NCBI RefSeq assembly: GCF_003369915.1
Contig: NC_046677.1
Span: forward strand, 4,526,001-4,590,000
DNA length: 64,000 bases
Direction of reading: 5' to 3'
Source: Drosophila miranda
Lineage: Eukaryota; Arthropoda; Insecta; Diptera; Drosophilidae
Shown here: positions 24,857 through 36,600 of the stretch, in pieces
How the letters are laid out: the number at the start of each line of letters is the position of its first letter
Numbering within the stretch: position 1 is the stretch's first letter
Translations under genes and position numbers: made by a program
Notes under the pieces: generated by a model
Told to the model about the DNA's origin: nothing
The model's input: the letters and a program-made list of their open reading frames with translations, nothing else
Databases searched by the model: none

Positions 24857-26159
24857 TTGAGCGAAAACATCTTGAGGGCGCCCGCTACAAACACTCGGTG
24901 GGGCTGCTGCTATCCAAAATAGCCTAAACACATTACACCGTAGAAGACATCGCGCATACGACGCGTGTGCCGCACCGATTTGGCAATTAAAAATTTGAAA
25001 AACAAAATTCATAAACAAAATTGAGAGACCCCCAAGCAAAATGTGTGTGCGTTTCTTTTCTTTTGTTTCAAAATTGTATTCTCTTTTAGCAAGTTTTTGA
25101 GGTCTTCTTTTGTGCGAAGAAATTTTTTGGAATGGAGAAGCGTTAAGTGATGTTAATTCCATTTCAATTATAGAGAAAATTCCTGGAAAAATATCCCAAT
25201 AAAGTATTTTTAACACTCGAAATAATTGATATGCAATCAAAGCACTTTCTTCTCCAAAATGTATCGTATTTCGTGTAAATATTTCCACCCAAAATACTCA
25301 GATATTCAAGGGCATTTTTACGAGTAAAAGTACTTCCTAGTTGATTGATTTTTTGTTAAATACAACACGGAAATTATTATTGAGGCGCATTTAATATTTG
25401 TTTTGTTCAAACAATTTGCATTCTCTTTTGTTTATTTGAGTAATATTGAAGGATGAGTAGGAGCCATGCCGCAATCCGTGATGTTCGTGCGGTTCGAATT
25501 TCCCTTCCCGTTTACCATACCCCCCTCTCTTTATATATACATATATATATCTCAATGTATTTCGGTTCGAATATGAGTGTATTCACTGTCTGTCTGGTCT
25601 TGGTGGAAATTGTTGAAGGCGGCAATTGGCTTCGCACTTCATTAATGATGCGGCGCGTCGGTTGCCCCATACAACAACAAAAATTACGCATTTAAAAAAA
25701 GTTATACATATATGTACGTATATCTAGCAGAGAGAGCGGATCGATAGATACAACAATTTTTCTGGCAATTTAATTTCCGTTTGGTCGATGCATTCGAATG
25801 CCCGAAATTGGGAATCAATCAAAGCATCTTTTCGAATGCTTCAATGAACTTTCGGTTGGTTCCGTTCCGTATTTGGACCATCATCAGATTCGATGGTTTC
25901 CTTTGTGACGTATTTGTGATTTAGATATATTTCTCTTTTTTTGCTGCCAGACAAATCTATTTTAAATCGATTTCTGTGAAAAATTAATGTTGATTCCCAT
26001 CTGATTTTTATTAAACAGGGAAAGAGATTAGCCTCAAAATTGATGAAAGAAATGGAAATTAAATTTGATGGGTCTCCAGCAAGCCTTGTAGAACTTGTAG
26101 AACATATATTCCCAAAACAAAACAAAACAAAACAAAACAAACAAAAAAAGCCACACAAA

Positions 26160-26960
26160 ATGAACAAACCTTTGGGCAACGGGGAGGGAGGGGAGGGTGA
26201 GGAGGAGGAGGAGGAGCCCCATTTGACGCCCCAGCTGCAGGATCACTACGAGACAGAGGCCGAGGTGCTGGGCCTGCTGGTGGAGCTGGAGACGCGCTAC
26301 CGCGACTTCTACCAGATGTATCTGTGCGAAATGCAGGCCCAGAAGATACTCATCGAGCGAGTGTGGCTCCTCACGCAGCGATACCTTATTCTGATCAGCT
26401 GTGTGATCGGCTGTCGCTATCCCGAGGTCTACACCCTATCCACGGAGGAGGCTCTCATCAATGAGTACGAGGAGAAGTTGGAAGTCCTGCGAACCTCAAA
26501 GTGAGTCCAGTCCGAAACGATAACATTTGTATAGTGTTTGTTTTTCGCCAGCAACAACATGAAACGCGCTGTCCTGGAGCTGGACACCCACTGCAAGCGA
26601 TTCTATGCGGCCTACGATCGTCTGAACAAGTCCCTGGAGACGCCCCTGATCATGGGCGATCCCAGCCACCGCTGCATACAGCACCACAAGATAATGGCCG
26701 TCGATATATTCAACTACTTCCATGCCACAGTCCTCAAGCTCAAGTGCTACATGCACCAGCTGGATCCCCTGAATCTGGAGAGCGTCGAGGAGTACCGGGA
26801 GCTGCTCAAAACCGAGGCCCAGTGCGAGGAGTTCGAGGGGCATCTGATGGAGAATTTCGTCTACTGCAAGTGTCTCCACAAGCGGCCCACGTGCCCCGTC
26901 GAGAAGCTAAAGTGCTCCCACCACAATATCGCAAATTTGAAGTACCTTAGTCGCATCTAA
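26160..26960 (+). CDS. Nested two-exon gene of unknown function, 249 aa
   Basis: Two exons, 26160-26500 and 26552-26960, joined across a 51-nt intron (GTGAGT...CGCCAG) with matching phase and ending in TAA. The protein starts with an acidic Gly/Glu stretch. It then is mostly helical (LLVELETRYRDFYQMYLCEMQAQ, residues 35-60). A Cys/His-rich tail follows (CKCLHKRPTCPVEKLKCSHH) that could bind a metal. I recognise no family. The gene sits on the opposite strand inside the large kinase intron. The frame stays open upstream to ATG 26043 through a (CAAAA)n stretch, so a start 39 codons earlier is possible. I prefer 26160 because the CAAAA run looks like leader sequence. Confidence 0.85.
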
Positions 26961-27129
26961 ACGAAGCACTAAGCCAGCATCTAGTGGCCCATCAATGATA
27001 ATTAATAGATATTTTTATTGTCCTGTCTTTAAAGCACAGAGAAGCCATTGTTCTGGGCAATCAATGTATCTTTTAAGTGTTCTTTTTATGGCTCGGGAAA
27101 ACAAGTGATTCTGCGTTGCTTGTAATTAA

Positions 27130-27135
27130 AATAAA
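27130..27135 (+). terminator. Poly(A) signal AATAAA for the nested gene
   Basis: First canonical hexamer after the stop, 170 nt downstream, fitting a short compact gene inside an intron. Confidence 0.6.
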
Positions 27136-28020
27136 GTGCCTGGAATTGTGGTCCTTGTGCTTAAAGTTCGGGCCAGACAGCCCCTTTGTTTATCCGAAAG
27201 ATTAACCTTTTCAAAAGTCTAATCCACTGTCCTTTTCTGTGAACTTTTTGCTGACGCCGCCGTGTCATGAAGAGAGAAATGTGCTCAACATTGAGCAGGA
27301 TGTCAAGCGTGTTTAATGCCAGAGCCACAGCCGCACAACCCACATAAAATGGCACACAGAAGAGTCCTGCACTGGCTGCCTGGTGGCTGCCACTTGTGTA
27401 TGCAACCGTCGTGTCGTGTCGTGTCGTGTGGCACACAATGAACCCATTGAGGCACAAGTACGGCCCCTACCCTACCTCCGACTCTCTAGATGGCAATCAA
27501 AGCGCATTTGTGGCTGTAACACTCTGTGGGTGTAACTGTATCTGTATCTGTCTCTGTGGGTGTCGCTGTCGAACCAAGTCCGGGCGCACCCAAAAGGACA
27601 CCGGAATGTTCAAGGATAGCCGCCACTGGACGACTGGATGACTGGCCTACAATGAATGGGCGGATGGATATACATACGCCCCGATTATATACTTATGTAT
27701 ATCCGTACATAGGTATACTTTATGTAGAGAGAAATCAGAAGCTCGTGCGTCATTCGATTATGAGTTTTAGGGTCTATCCCCAGCCGCCGCAGCCGCAGCC
27801 CCTCCGCCGTTCGGGCTGGCATGTTATTTATTTTATACATTTTGGATAAACAAAATTCATAGAATTTTAGCAGACCGGCCAGGCCGGGGCGTGCCCACCG
27901 AGAGGCCCAGACCAGACCATGTTTATGATAATGACGTCGTTGTCATTTGTCGCTTCATTTTGCTCTCTTCGTATTTTACGAGTATTTTCGGGCATGGGTG
28001 GTGTTGAAAGAAGCCCTCTT

Positions 28021-28045
28021 CCCCCCCCCCCCCCCCCCCCCCCCC
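28021..28045. repeat. C25 homopolymer
   Basis: Twenty-five consecutive C on the plus strand, followed by AGG. Its length is uncertain in any assembly. Confidence 0.85.
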
Positions 28046-28920
28046 AGGCCCGCCAGAGTGTGGGTTGATTGCTCTTTCGCCTGCTCTTTTGTGCGTGAGA
28101 GAGAGTCTATTTTTAGGCAGGATAATTGAAAAGCAAGCAGTACGGCGCACAGCAGCAGCCAGGAGTCCAAGTGTGGGTGTGCCACGGGCAGGACTCGCCC
28201 CTCCCGCCATTCGGCGCTAATTGTAAGGAATCCCGGCAAGGAAAAGGGGATTATTCATGTAACTGTTGGGTGTTGCCCCTAGAGAAAGGAGCTAACAATA
28301 GATTATGGGATTGGATGAGGGAATGGGAGGAGGAGCAGGAGGAGGAAATTGTGCAACTACTGTTTGGAATCGCATAAGGAAATGGCCGGCGGGGGGGGTT
28401 ATGGGTTCGATGGCACTGTGGTTCCTAGGGGCAACTAGAGGAAGAATGACTGGATTCCAAGAACCATTGCATGTGAGCTCTGGTTCGATGATGGACATAA
28501 CTCTGGCATAAGAACTGCAGGAGGTAGTGGAATATTCTTGGAAATGATATAACCAGCTTAAAGAACAAAGGATTGACCTTTTACTGAAATGCAATTAGAG
28601 AAGCGCTTAATTGGTGAAAGCTACAAATAGATGGATTGATTTCCAGTTCTTACAGGAAAGGAGTTAAAGGTTGGGATGGGATGGCATTTTCCTAGCAACA
28701 GCTCCTAGAAATACGAGTATCACCAGAGCCTGTTAATGCTGGAATATACAGAGAAATGGACTAATGATAGAGAGGAGAATTTTCTTAGAAGATGATGGGA
28801 TAGAAATAATAGGATTTTCCTAGAACAAATATAACCCCTAACAGGTAATAGGATTATGATTTTTGGCATAGATTTCTATAACTATATTTTAATTAGTTTT
28901 AAAATAGAAATATAACTCAC

Positions 28921-28933
28921 CGATAGTGCCCAT
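28921..28933 (-). CDS. Candidate start exon of the SBK-like kinase (Met-Gly-Thr-Ile-)
   Basis: On the minus strand, ATG at 28933-28931 is followed after 13 nt by a strong donor (ATCG|GTGAGT). The exon ends in phase 1, the phase required by the exon at 19875-19975. Upstream on the same strand (29000-29600) the sequence looks like a long 5' leader. There is no other minus-strand gene downstream except the kinase, so I infer this is its first coding exon. Confidence 0.5.
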
Positions 28934-29634
28934 TTCTGTGCTGCTTGTTTCCTTTTTGGATCAGTTATCCGTAATCCTCGTTCGGTATTCTTTCAGAGGG
29001 TTATATTCAACACGATTTGATGCTTCTTTCGATTCTCTTTTTGGGGCAACAAAACTGCGTTCACACTCCGAAAGTCACATTGCAATTGTCCATAAAGCGT
29101 CACTGAATATTTTTTGTGTGTTTGTTTTTGTTGTGTTGTTGTTGTTGTTGTTGTGCGTAGAAAATTTCAAGGTTGCTTCACAATACAATAAGAACTATGC
29201 CCGTAATTTGGCTAACAAGACGAATGGGTTGGCGGCGGGGGAATATATCTTTTGTTTTGCCCGATTTTCGTTTTCTTTTATTTGGGCGAATGGAATACTA
29301 AGTGGTCGTATGGTCGCACTCGGCACTCTCGCAGGAAAGAATAATACGCGAATCGAAGCTGAACAATACACGAAAAACACAGAGCAGAGCAGGCCAAAGA
29401 CGCGACAAAAATCAGAGGCCACGACGACACGTCCAAGCACGTCCACACGCCAGGAGTTTTCCGTTAGAAATGTTTTCGCTGCCGCCAAGAGCTTCGGTTC
29501 TTATATTTGTTGCATCGTCTCCGTCTCCGGCTGCGGCTGCTTCGGGGGCTGCTTCGTCGGCACATGGACAACCGAAGGAGGGTGTTCGTGTTCGTTCGTT
29601 TGTCTGATGCTTTGCCACTCTTTTACTCTCACTC
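28934..29634 (-). promoter_or_regulatory. 5' leader and promoter region of the SBK-like kinase
   Basis: Non-repetitive sequence between the inferred kinase start exon and the left duplication breakpoint. It holds GTT triplets near 29125-29155 and several antisense ORFs with no protein-like features. No consensus core promoter could be pinned down. Confidence 0.35.
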
Positions 29635-29985
29635 GGTCCCTCGGTCTCTTCGTCGCTCGCCGCTCTTCCGGTGTGCGTGTGTGTGCTCCATGTTGGAGAA
29701 AAGCTTCGTGGGCGAAACGAAAGCTTTCCTTTACCCCTTTTTGTTGGTGGCCGCCACTGACAGTCGGTTTACTTCGAGTTCAATGCATCCCCAGGCGTGT
29801 TTTTTTGTTTCACTTTTTCCAGGAGCGGACTCAAAGGAAAGGGTTTGAGCGGACCACCCTTTAGAGGGAAGGAAACATCTCCCATAAGCTCCATGAAGGA
29901 AAAATAGCTGCACCACAGAGTGCAATTTTTGAGCTGTTTTGGTCGGGTATCCTAGATCTGATATTTTTGTTTTTTTTTCCCCCCA

Positions 29986-30074
29986 GAAAAACTGAAACAA
30001 GCAATCCATGCCCCACAAAATCCCAGGTGTCAAATTCAACATTGTGTGAGATTACTGAAAAATTATCAGTATTA
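29986..30074 (+). repeat. Dispersed repeat segment, copy 1
   Basis: About 90 nt also present at 37026-37114 (via the tandem duplication) and, diverged, at 63911-64000. It contains a short inverted repeat, ACTGA-7 nt-TCAGT, and lies 280-370 nt upstream of the ATG of the decayed gene at 30354. Confidence 0.8.
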
Positions 30075-30210
30075 TACGGAGTGCCGAAATGTTCGGAGCT
30101 CGGAAAAAAAAAAAAAAAAAATTCTAAATTTTGTAAAATTGTATTTCGGAATAATATTTTTTGGGCTAAATTTAAAGCGTAAACCGATGATCAGGTTCTA
30201 CCATTCAACA

Positions 30211-30219
30211 CATCGATAG
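30211..30219 (+). promoter_or_regulatory. DRE-like element (CATCGATAG)
   Basis: Eight of nine positions fit the DREF half-palindrome context (TATCGATA core with one mismatch). It is located 135-145 nt before the ATG of the decayed gene, as in many housekeeping fly promoters. Copy B has the same element at 37251-37259. Confidence 0.4.
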
Positions 30220-30353
30220 TCACCAGGCCCTCCGGGAGCGCGTAACTGTGCTTCGCTATCCGGATCGAAATTCTGTTTGCAACATTTTAACTGTGAACTT
30301 GTTAATTCTCAACAATTGTCAGTCCAAATTTAAGTTATTTTAAGCAATCAAAG

Positions 30354-30663
30354 ATGCGAACTATACTGAGTAGCAACGAAGTCGAAAACGAAAACGAAAA
30401 GGAACACGAGGAGAACACAAAGACGAAAACGAAGACGAAAACGAAAATGAAAAGGAAAACGAAAAGGAAAACGAAAAGGAACACGAGAAGATCACAAAGA
30501 CGAAACTCCCGACTGGAAACGAAAATGGTAATGTAAATGGTAACTATAGGAAATATTTCCATCTTTCTAACAAGAATTTTTTCGTTCAGCAGATTCTGAA
30601 GTACATTCTGACCCCTTGTACGAACTAAATATATATATTTTATATTTTTCCATTATATTTTGA
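30354..30663 (+). pseudogene. Decayed two-exon gene, Glu/Asn/Lys-rich (copy A)
   Basis: ATG 30354 opens a frame rich in Glu-Asn-Glu-Lys that, about 60 nt in, drifts into a basic Lys-Thr-Lys frame and stops at 30534-30536. Another frame carries on the acidic repeat from there. It reaches a donor at 30528 (AATG|GTAATG), crosses a 62-nt intron with acceptor TTCGTTCAG, and continues in phase 1 through DSEVHSDPLYELN to TGA 30661-30663. The simplest reading is a one-nt frameshift in the hexamer-like repeat of a once-intact gene. A DRE-like element and a dispersed repeat lie upstream. The family is unknown to me. Confidence 0.45.
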
Positions 30664-33433
30664 TAGTAATAAAAACATATTTTGATACTACAAAAAATAA
30701 ACTTACTTAATGGCTTGGGAGGGGGAGGCAAGCGCCATCGGATTGATGCCAGAAATTTAAACGATGTTCTCTCGGCACTCGGCACCTTCGTCATATCTGG
30801 TCTAAATTCTGACCAAAGGAAGACCAGTTAACGATTGTTCCTTCCTTTCGCATTTATTTTGACAAGTATTTCAAAGGGAGAAAAGGACGAATACTCCTAT
30901 ACAAACATACAATATATTTGTTTTTGCTCAGTCTATCATCTCTGTTGCCTTTTTATTTCTGTCACCTTTGAATGTCTCATAATTTTGGTCCAACCCGTTG
31001 CGGTGCTTTAGTCGTGCGTGGGCGTGTGAGAGAAGGAGAGAGAGTGCGTGTGTAATGGACGACTCGCTCAGAGAGGATCAAAAGGAACGAGATAATGAGA
31101 GTGCGCTTCGGTGTGTGTGTGTTGAGTGCCTCTGCGACGTTGAGTAAGAAGAGAGTGAGGGATAAATGGAAACTGCGTCGCAGAAAATGATTGGATTGTC
31201 TCAGAGCTAGGATTCTGCGATGATGAGAGAGCAGTTGCGTTTGAGCGTTGAGCCCATTGCTGTGCGTGTGGTGAGGGAGGGAGTGCGTTGTGAGGGAGAT
31301 CAAAGAGAGGATCAAAAGAGAAAAGATGAAGAGAGCGCAAACTAGAGAAGGGGGCTAGAATAAAGAATGGCCAAGCCACATTGCCAGGCTCGTACGACCC
31401 TCACCTCGCGTTTGGGGACTATATAGGCTATGGGCTATAGGCTTTTTGGCTTATTAGGCTTATACCTGGCATTTTCTGGGCCGTTTTGTCCACTGCCCAT
31501 TGACCATACCACATTTTTCCTCTCAAATTTCCCAGCAGGGAAATTATTTAAACAGACGCAAAAGGGGAATTGATTTTATTAACTTTTACTCGTCTTTTTA
31601 GTACTATTACTATCTCAAGGATCTTTTTCTTTGATCTTATTGGAAAATGGCTGACCAGAATAATCGAGACACGACAGATTGTAGATATGTTTGTGTGGCA
31701 GGGTTCGACGTTCGACGAGGCCAAACCCAAAAAGTACGCTACAAAAACAATGCATTTCCCTATCACTTTCATTCCCTGACCCAAATCCTATGGTATTCTC
31801 GAGCAAAACCCCGCCTCCAAAGTAAATAAACTTAATACAGAGCACCATCCACTATCCCCTAACCGGAGACAACAAATCAAGCGAAATTAATTACCGCCCC
31901 AGTTACGGCTCTGCCAGTACGAGTGCACGATCCACGGCAGTTTAATTTTTAATAAAATATAAATAAAATAGACAAAGACAGAGATAGGGGAAGAGAGGGA
32001 GGGAGAGTCTCAAAGTTGTCGGCACGCAAGGACACCGGAGTTGGGGCATGCCCCCGCGGAGTAGGTGTTGCCGTGTGCCGGAACTTTGTAGGCATAACTT
32101 TTCCAACGACTCGTGCAGAAACCGCTGCGAATCAAGTTTTGCGGCTAAATTGTCCTTGAACCAAATACCCTTTCGAAACGGAGACACACACACACACTCC
32201 CCAAGAGAGGGGGAGGGGGGGAACGTGGCACATGGCACATGGCACATGGCACATGGCACCGATGTAAAGGCCCCCCCTCGCGGCGCCCTGATTGTGGTGG
32301 CAGTTAACTTGATTATTTTACAAATAATTGAAAAGTTACCCTCGGCTTCCGCGCCATTGCGCGAAAATTTAACAAATTGCAGACAAGACTGCCATCCATC
32401 AAGTCCCCCGAACCCCCGTCCCCCCATCCTACCTTTTACTGACTTTTCCGAAACGCTTTCCATATAAGAGGGGCCGCATTGGCGTTGACGTCGCTTCCAC
32501 GCGCTTCCCAGTGACGACAACGCTGCCGATGATACCCCCCAAGCAGCAGCAGCAGCAGCGCCAACGCCAACGCCGACGCCAAACAACAGCAGCAAACGCT
32601 GATGACGGAAACGACACCCACGGAAGGAAAACAAATACTGGTATCGTGCAAAAACCTCATTCGGTACTAGACGCCCCCGCACCTGCCCCGGCACCTGACG
32701 GAGATCCGCTTTGGATCAGTAGGGGGTTCCGTCAAAGAAAGGAAGTGGGCAGAAAGGAGCCGAAGCTCTTGCCTCTTGGGCTGGTGCGGTACATTGGGTT
32801 AGGCTCTTAGGACACATCCTAATGTTTAAGATCCCTACTAAAGAGTATCCCTTAATTAATCTCTTTCCCACATTTGAAGGTACTTATAAAAAAGTTTTGG
32901 TTCCTCGTCGTCCGATATTTTACTCATATCATCGCGCAGGAAGCGAGTAAGCCGGGAGTTGCTCCCTAGTCACTCTTTAAATATCTATCTTGAACCCTTA
33001 AATTAACTATCCTTTTACCCACCATATACATATATCCAATAATAAATCCATTAATGGATCTCCCTTTATCGTTATTCCTCGTGTTTTTATCGGAAACTCT
33101 TTAATAAATATGTAAACTAAATTCTGCCTCCTTTTTTATTCTAACAACAGAAATATCTCTCCATCTGGGTAACGGAAAAGGTCAATAGCAATGTATCCTT
33201 CATCTCCAATTATCGCTTGCATTCAATAATCCCAAAACTATTCGTATTTCGAATTCCGTTTTGTTGAAGGTCATTTTTATGTCACCCAAACATATCGCTT
33301 AGTAACCGGCCCTAAACATCCATTCTATGTCGACCTAACCCAACGCGAAAAGTTCAAAATGCGGATGTATCTATGTATCTACTGCAGGCCTGGCTCCGGC
33401 TAGAAGCCATCGTATAGTTGAGCAGGTAAGTGC

Positions 33434-33441
33434 TATAAATA
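33434..33441 (+). promoter_or_regulatory. TATA-like box upstream of TTLL3A copy A
   Basis: TATAAATA about 250 nt before the start codon. A 26-codon upstream ORF begins at ATG 33481 and ends before the main start. The nearby CAG|GTAAGT at 33424 could alternatively be a 5' UTR splice donor. Confidence 0.35.
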
Positions 33442-33684
33442 GAGTCGTTCCAAGTGAACTTGTGAACTTATTTCTGGCTCAATGGTTGCCAGGCAGCCAC
33501 CGCCCCCTCCCCGGGGACTAACAACCAGACAAAGGCAACCCATTCACCCAGTGGCCCAGTGAGGCCCAGACCCCGGGAGGACAGAGACAGAGACAGGGAC
33601 AAGGGAAACGCGATAATTTTGCACTGCAGCCAAAATCGAATTAGTCGGCTGGCGGTGCTTGGAGAGCGAGCAAGCGCCTCCGCA

Positions 33685-36600
33685 ATGCAGACGCGTCCGA
33701 GCAGTGAACCGCAACGCGCCAAGGAGCAACTCCTGCGAGAGCTGCCACCGCAGAAATGCTCCAGCGCCACGCTGGCCAAGAAGGTGCTGCCGCAGAGCCC
33801 GCCGGCAGCACCGCCGCCCACACCGGCCACAATTGTGCCGCTCACTGCGGTGCCCGTCATCCAGCTGACGCCTCCGTCGCACTCCGGCGACACGCCGCAA
33901 AAGTCAGCACCTCCGCCGCCGCCACCGCCGCCCGAGAAGGCTGTGACTCGCACTCCGGATGGCGGCAACAAGGAGAACCTGCCCGTGAGAGCCGCATCCA
34001 AGCCTTTGGGGGCACCCAGCAACTATGCGGCACGACGCACCTGGATCACCACGGAGCGGATGAATGAGCTGCGGCGCAAGGCCCAGGAGGCGGCCAAGCA
34101 GAACAAGATCTTCACCATCCGCGGGTGCTTCAATTCGGTGCGGAACGCCCTGCTGGCGCGCGGATGGGTGGAGAAGCTCGATGTGCATCGGAAGGTGGTG
34201 CCGGCGGGCCAGATGACCTACGAGGATCTCACCCAGCGACTGCCAAAGCGCAAGGCCGGCGAGACGCGGCGGCAGTACATCCAGAAGTGCGAGCGGAACA
34301 TCATGTCGCGCTTCCTGGAGCACATGCCCGTGGACTTTCTGTGGACGAACCGGAAGGAGAAGTGCGACTACATCGACCAGGCCAAGAATCCCGGCATGAC
34401 GATCAACAAATTCCACCGGGCCCCCTTCACCTCCAAGGAGGGCCTGTGCAGCCAGCTGCGCGACTTCCACTGGTTCTTCGAGGAGGGCACGGCCGAGATG
34501 TACTTCCCGCGCTGCTACAACGTCTGGAGTCCCGAGGAGCTGGGCGAGTTCGTCGACAACTTCAAGCTGACGGCCTGCGTGGCGTACCTGCGGGCCGTGC
34601 TCTGCCGCTACCACAAACAGGGGCCCGAGGCCGTCTTCTCCGCCGGCGGCAAGATACCCTACTCGTCGATAGACTTCGCCTACAAGCGACTGGTGGAGTA
34701 CCTCGACAGCTGCCAGCACAACGACATCGACTTCGAGGATCCGCCCAAGATCTGGGAGCACGACTGGGACGCCTTCCTCTACCAGCACCAGCAGCTGGTC
34801 AACGAGGACGGCCGCATCCAGCACGATGGCCAGCGGCTCGAGCACACGGCCAAGAGCTGTCTCTCGCTGGTGGACAAAATGAAGGTCCACTGGCCGCAGT
34901 ACAGTCTCGATGGCTATCAGAATTTGTGGATCGTCAAGCCGGCCAACAAGTGCCGCGGTCGTGGCATCCTCCTGATGGACAACCTAAGGAAAATACTGGG
35001 TGTTGTGAATCCCTCGATAGCCTCCAAGAGTCGCTATGTGGTGCAAAAGTATATAGGTGAGTGCTACGACTTTGAGAGACCCGAATCCCAAAGAATTACC
35101 CAAAAGTTGCCACATTTTGACGAACAATTTCCTTAAAGATACCCCATTTAAACCCATTATTACGAAATAGGCTGTTCCAATCGATATGGGATAAAGGATC
35201 TTGGGTGCAGACCCACGAAAATTTGCAAAATCCCCACCAGAAAACGATATAAACAAACGTAAAACACAGGAAACGGAAACTAGGTCGTAAATCAGGCCGG
35301 TGCCAAAGTTGTTGTACTCCCACCCCACCCCTCCCCTTCTCGGGGTCCCCTCATTTTGGGGTAACTCCCAACGTCAGTCAGTTGTGGTGTCTACACGCAC
35401 GCACATCTCCTCCACTTGGACTCCTGCGAGTATACCAAAAACATATCCTTCGTACATCCGATACAATCCGCGGTACAATGCATACAAAAATTTGGCCTAA
35501 AAACGCAATCGTTTGGGCCTTTCTGTGCGGCTGTCGTGTGCTCGTTTTGCAGGCAGAAATCATAATTTGCTTTACGGTTTTCTGTCTGTCTTCTGAGGCA
35601 TGCAACAAGTTGTCTGCGGAGACAATTGATTTTCAATCCAAGTTTGTATAAATAAAAGCCAGAAATGAAAAGTACACTATTGGATTTCAAGAATGTCCGT
35701 TAAATCTATTCTTTTTCTAGGTTTCGGCAATTAAATCTCTAGGAACAGCTTCGTATTTCTCTTGATTTCGACTGTAATAATCATCAAACGAATAGGAAAT
35801 TTCATAGATAGATGGAGAAAGGCTTTGGCTTTCGATTATAATGTGGTAAAAAAGCTGAGGATGCTTTTATAAGGGGTATTCAAGCAAAGGTTGAAGCAAA
35901 AACTCGGCTGATACGATGTTTGACACTATAGAGCGGTCGAGCTGGGGGTGGGTTTTGAACGCTCTCTTTTGGCCTTTCAACAACAAATTTGAGAGAGCGC
36001 GGAGCCAGGGAAATAATTAATTTAGTCCAGGGTATGCCAAAACTTACGTGGAATGTGATAAAAGATGATAAAAGCACTTTGGAAAAAAAATATTAAACTA
36101 AAAAAATTAGAAACGTGAAAAAGTGGATGCATGGACTTTTTTAAATTAAAATTTCTTAAGGAAAATGATCTCTTTGAATTGAAATTATTATTTTTTTCTT
36201 TCTCACTAAATTAAAGAATCTATGAAAACAAAAATCACAAGGATTGATGAATTTTTAAAGATTTTACAGACGTTTAAACTGAAAAGATGCGAGCATGTAT
36301 CCACACTTGCTCGCCACTGTATATCTTTCTTAAAAATATTGAAAAAGAAGCTTATTGAAGCTAGAAAAAAGACAAAGAATTTTCGAATTAATAAACCCCT
36401 TTCTCCTTTCAGAACGACCGCTTATACTCTTCCAAACAAAGTTCGATATACGCCAATGGTTTCTGATAACAAACACACAGGTGATTCTTGAGACCCTTCC
36501 CCAATGAAACCCATAATCTAACCACTCCCCCCCACCGCCCACAGCCATTGGTGGTGTGGTTCTACAGAGAGAGCTATCTGCGCTTCAGCTCCCAGGAGTA

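Larger units (their letters stand above)
19976..28920 (-). other. Probable first large intron of the SBK-like kinase
   Basis: About 9 kb of AT-rich intronic sequence hosting a nested plus-strand gene at 26160-26960. Other contents are an 11-bp minisatellite (22569-22690), tetranucleotide repeats (24815-24856), a C25 run (28021-28045), AGAGC repeats near 21270-21295 and poly(A)-rich stretches near 20380-20460. The stretch 20580-20870 is more GC-rich with open frames on both strands, but has no clear splice logic. Confidence 0.5.

Noticed and set aside
33904-34890. Long minus-strand ORF (328 aa) opposite TTLL3A exon 1, and its twin in copy B
   Set aside because: Mirror of a GC-rich coding exon; the plus strand carries the conserved TTL domain. 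The 311-aa plus-frame ORF at 34125-35060 is a shadow for the same reason.
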